From: Candidatus Woesearchaeota archaeon
Lineage (GTDB): Archaea > Nanobdellota > Nanobdellia > Woesearchaeales > GW2011-AR9
NCBI GenBank assembly: GCA_016185625.1
Contig: JACPND010000011.1
Location: 1 to 37,113 of the forward strand
Direction: 5' to 3'
Length of the DNA stretch: 37,113 nucleotides
A program made the translations under genes and the position numbers. Positions 34,852-37,113 of the stretch are shown one piece after another (within the stretch, counting starts at the first letter, position 1; every line of letters begins with the position of its first letter). Below the pieces are notes generated by a model. That model did not search any database. It was not told the DNA's origin and saw nothing but the letters and a program-made list of their open reading frames with translations.

Positions 34852-35600
34852 CTCCACATTTCCAGCATCTCCTCTTCTGCAAAATGCAGTTTCCCCGGAA
34901 TGATCAGGCAATACGGCGGTTTTCCGAAATCAAATTTCTTTAATTCTTCCATTGTTCCGTATCTCACCACAGAGTTATCACTTCCCACACGGGCGCAGCC
35001 AACAGCGTGAAGATTTTTGCGAAAGATGTTCTCTTTTCTTTTTTCTTCAATCCTCTCCAAAATCTCGATTGCTTCTCTTATCGTCATGAATTTTTGTTGC
35101 TCTGGTCTTAAATCCAACAGGAAGAGCGTATGCAATCCCAGAGAAAGATTATCTTTCAATACCAGATACGGCGTTTCCACATGAGGATTGTCAAAAGGGA
35201 GGGAGGTCACTTTTCCGAATTTATATAATTGTAATCCCGTTATGCCGACGGCCGTCAAAATGGAGGCGTTGTGGATTACTGTTACGGCGATATTTTTCTT
35301 TTTCGCCGTCTTGAACAGTTCGATATGGGTGGTGGCAGAGAAGGGATCGCCGACAATTAAAAAAGCAACATCTTTTGTTTTTGCTTCCTCTACAATCTTC
35401 TCCACATCTTTTTCGGTGAATTCTCTGTCTGCAAGAATTATTTTTTTCTTGTAGAATTTTTCCAAAGCTTCAACACGGCATTGTAATGTGGAAGTATAAT
35501 TCTCCAGGTACACCGCCGCGCATTTTTTGACGATTTCTAATCCTTTCACGGAGATATCTTTTTCGTCATGCAGTCCAAGGCCGATGAGGTAGAGGGTCAT
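34848..35600 (-). CDS. dph5: Diphthine synthase
   Basis: MTLYLIGLGLHDEKDISVKGLEIVKKCAAVYLENYTSTL...VAFLIVGDPFSATTHIEL...VIHNASILTAVGITGLQLYKFG. Confidence 0.95.
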   Translation of the reverse strand: MTLYLIGLGLHDEKDISVKGLEIVKKCAAVYLENYTSTLQCRVEALEKFYKKKIILADREFTEKDVEKIVEEAKTKDVAFLIVGDPFSATTHIELFKTAKKKNIAVTVIHNASILTAVGITGLQLYKFGKVTSLPFDNPHVETPYLVLKDNLSLGLHTLFLLDLRPEQQKFMTIREAIEILERIEEKRKENIFRKNLHAVGCARVGSDNSVVRYGTMEELKKFDFGKPPYCLIIPGKLHFAEEEMLEMWS

Positions 35601-35630
35601 AGCCGTTTTTTCAGCCAGTACTATAAAAAT

Positions 35631-36380
35631 TTATTCTTTAGATTCCTCTACTTTATTTTCAGAAGCAGATGATTTCAAAATAAGAATATTCCCCCGTCCT
35701 TTTTTAATCTTCTCCAGCAGCCCTTTATGCTCCAGTTCGGCGACGATTAAACTGACTTTGGCTTCCGAGAGGTACAACATTTCCTTCCGTAATTCTTTCT
35801 GGTGAATTCGTCCATCGTGCTTTTTGAGAATTTCTATAGCCTTGTCGATGTAGGCAGGCTCTTTCGCCAACTCCTCTTTCACTTGTTCCAGCGGCTTCTG
35901 CGCTTCTTCTTTGATTTTTTTGCGGAATAGTTTCAATGGCCCGTATTTTTTCCGTGCACGATAAACTCGATAGACAGCGAAGAGAAACAACAATCCGGCA
36001 ACGACATACGCCCAAGTGCTGGTTTCTTCGGAGAAAAGATCATTGACTTCTACGTCCTGAGTATCTTTCCATAATTCTTCTTCATCGGCAAGGTCAGGAA
36101 TGAGAAAGACATCCAGCACATATTCTCCTTCAGCGGAAATTTCCATCTCTTCTTGGACCTTGATGTCTCCTTTCTGTGCGGTGAGCGCATATTTTCCCAG
36201 AGGAACCTGAAAGCGATAGGCTCCTTCTTTGGCCAGCATTTTCTGTTCGGGGGTGGTATTGATCCCGACGAGAACATTCTGTTCTACCTTGAGCTGTTCG
36301 CCATAGATTGTTCCTTGAAGCAAGGCGGCGTGGGCCGTCGCAGCGAGAAGCAGCGCGATAAGGAGGATTTTTTTTATCAT
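35631..36380 (-). CDS. Secreted/membrane protein with carboxypeptidase-regulatory-like N-domain, TM and cytoplasmic winged-helix C-domain
   Basis: Signal peptide, TM WAYVVAGLLFLFAVYRVYRA, C-terminal DKAIEILKKHDGRIHQKELRKEMLYLSEAKVSLIVAELEHKGLLEKIKKGRGNILIL. Confidence 0.7.
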   Translation of the reverse strand: MIKKILLIALLLAATAHAALLQGTIYGEQLKVEQNVLVGINTTPEQKMLAKEGAYRFQVPLGKYALTAQKGDIKVQEEMEISAEGEYVLDVFLIPDLADEEELWKDTQDVEVNDLFSEETSTWAYVVAGLLFLFAVYRVYRARKKYGPLKLFRKKIKEEAQKPLEQVKEELAKEPAYIDKAIEILKKHDGRIHQKELRKEMLYLSEAKVSLIVAELEHKGLLEKIKKGRGNILILKSSASENKVEESKE

Positions 36381-36443
36381 GAGATTGATAATCTACGGTG
36401 AATTTAAAAATCTGCCGTTGAATTTATCGTCAATAAGATAGAA

Positions 36444-36468
36444 ACCTTTATAAATAAGTCCTTGAAAC
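36444..36468 (+). promoter_or_regulatory. rRNA promoter ACCTTTATAAATAAGTCCTTGAAAC
   Basis: TATA box about 120 bp upstream of the 16S 5' end; near copy at 29144-29168. Confidence 0.6.
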
Positions 36469-36566
36469 GTAAGAGAACACAAAATGTATACTCAATTAAT
36501 CTTGAGTATGAAGGAGATAGATCCATAATCCTTTTAGACGATAGCGATCGTACAGGATTGGTACAA

Positions 36567-37113
36567 AGTTCCAGTTGATCCTGCTGGAGATTGCTGCTAT
36601 GGGAGTTCGATTAAGCCATGCAAGTCAGAGGGCTCGCAAGAGCACAGGCTGAAGGCTCAGTAACACGTCAATAATCTGCCCTTAGGTTCGGGATACCCTT
36701 GGGAAACTGAGGACAAAACCGGATTGGCAAGGGACACTGGAATGTTCCTTTGCTTAAACGTAAGGCCTAAGGATGAGTTGGCGGCTGATTAGGTCGTTGG
36801 TAGTGTAACGGACCACCAAGCCTTTGATCAGTACGGGCCGTGAGAGCGGTAGCCCGGAGAAGGGTACTGAGACACTGACCCTAGCCCTACGGGGTGCAGC
36901 AGGCGCGAAAACTTTCCAATGCGCGCAAGCGCGAGAAGGGAACTCCCAGTGCTCATGTTTTACATGGGCTTTTGCCAACTGTAAACAGGTTGGCGAATAA
37001 GTGGTGGGTAAGACGGGTGCCAGCCGCCGCGGTAACACCTGCGCCACGAGTGGGACTCACTATTATTGGGCCTAAAGCGTTCGTAGCCGGACAAGCCAGT
37101 CTCGAGTGAAATC
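36567..37113 (+). rRNA. 16S rRNA: 16S ribosomal RNA, 5' part (runs off window)
   Basis: TTCCAGTTGATCCTGCTGGAG...AAGCCATGCAAGTC...GTGCCAGCCGCCGCGGTAACACC. Confidence 0.96.

Noticed and set aside
36894-37109. ORFs called within the 16S rRNA (36894-37109 plus, 36754-37047 minus)
   Set aside because: Located inside the rRNA gene; not protein coding.

Overview
The window looks like a chromosomal segment of a DPANN-type archaeon. Evidence: a 5'-partial archaeal 16S rRNA at the right end, rpS6e, Dph5, FtsZ, a TrmB regulator, BRE/TATA promoters and several leaderless starts. The left third holds regulators, small ORFs, a Xer-type tyrosine recombinase, a RhuM-family gene, a PD-(D/E)XK nuclease, a family 4 uracil-DNA glycosylase and a cysteine desulfurase. 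The centre (about 9.9-28.4 kb) is a large cluster of cell-surface proteins. I read it as a four-gene operon present in two diverged tandem copies (A1-A4 and B1-B4) plus one extra dockerin-bearing gene. These proteins carry cohesin-like beta-sandwich regions, dockerin/EF-hand-like C-termini, many CxDxxDNDxDGxxDCxDxDC repeats, a TSP1-like repeat, and a shared N-terminal layout of basic tail, TM helix and hxGKA motif. Copy A is frameshifted in its last gene. Copy B has a deletion-like junction between its first two genes. Outside the coding regions there is an unusual density of nested foldback elements, including a divergent inverted pair at 28.8 and 33.9 kb. A promoter-proximal leader upstream of rpS6e has two hairpin loops with 8-nt perfect complementarity plus a competing 8-nt pairing. 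All assignments are by eye from the sequence and supplied translations; no searches were run.
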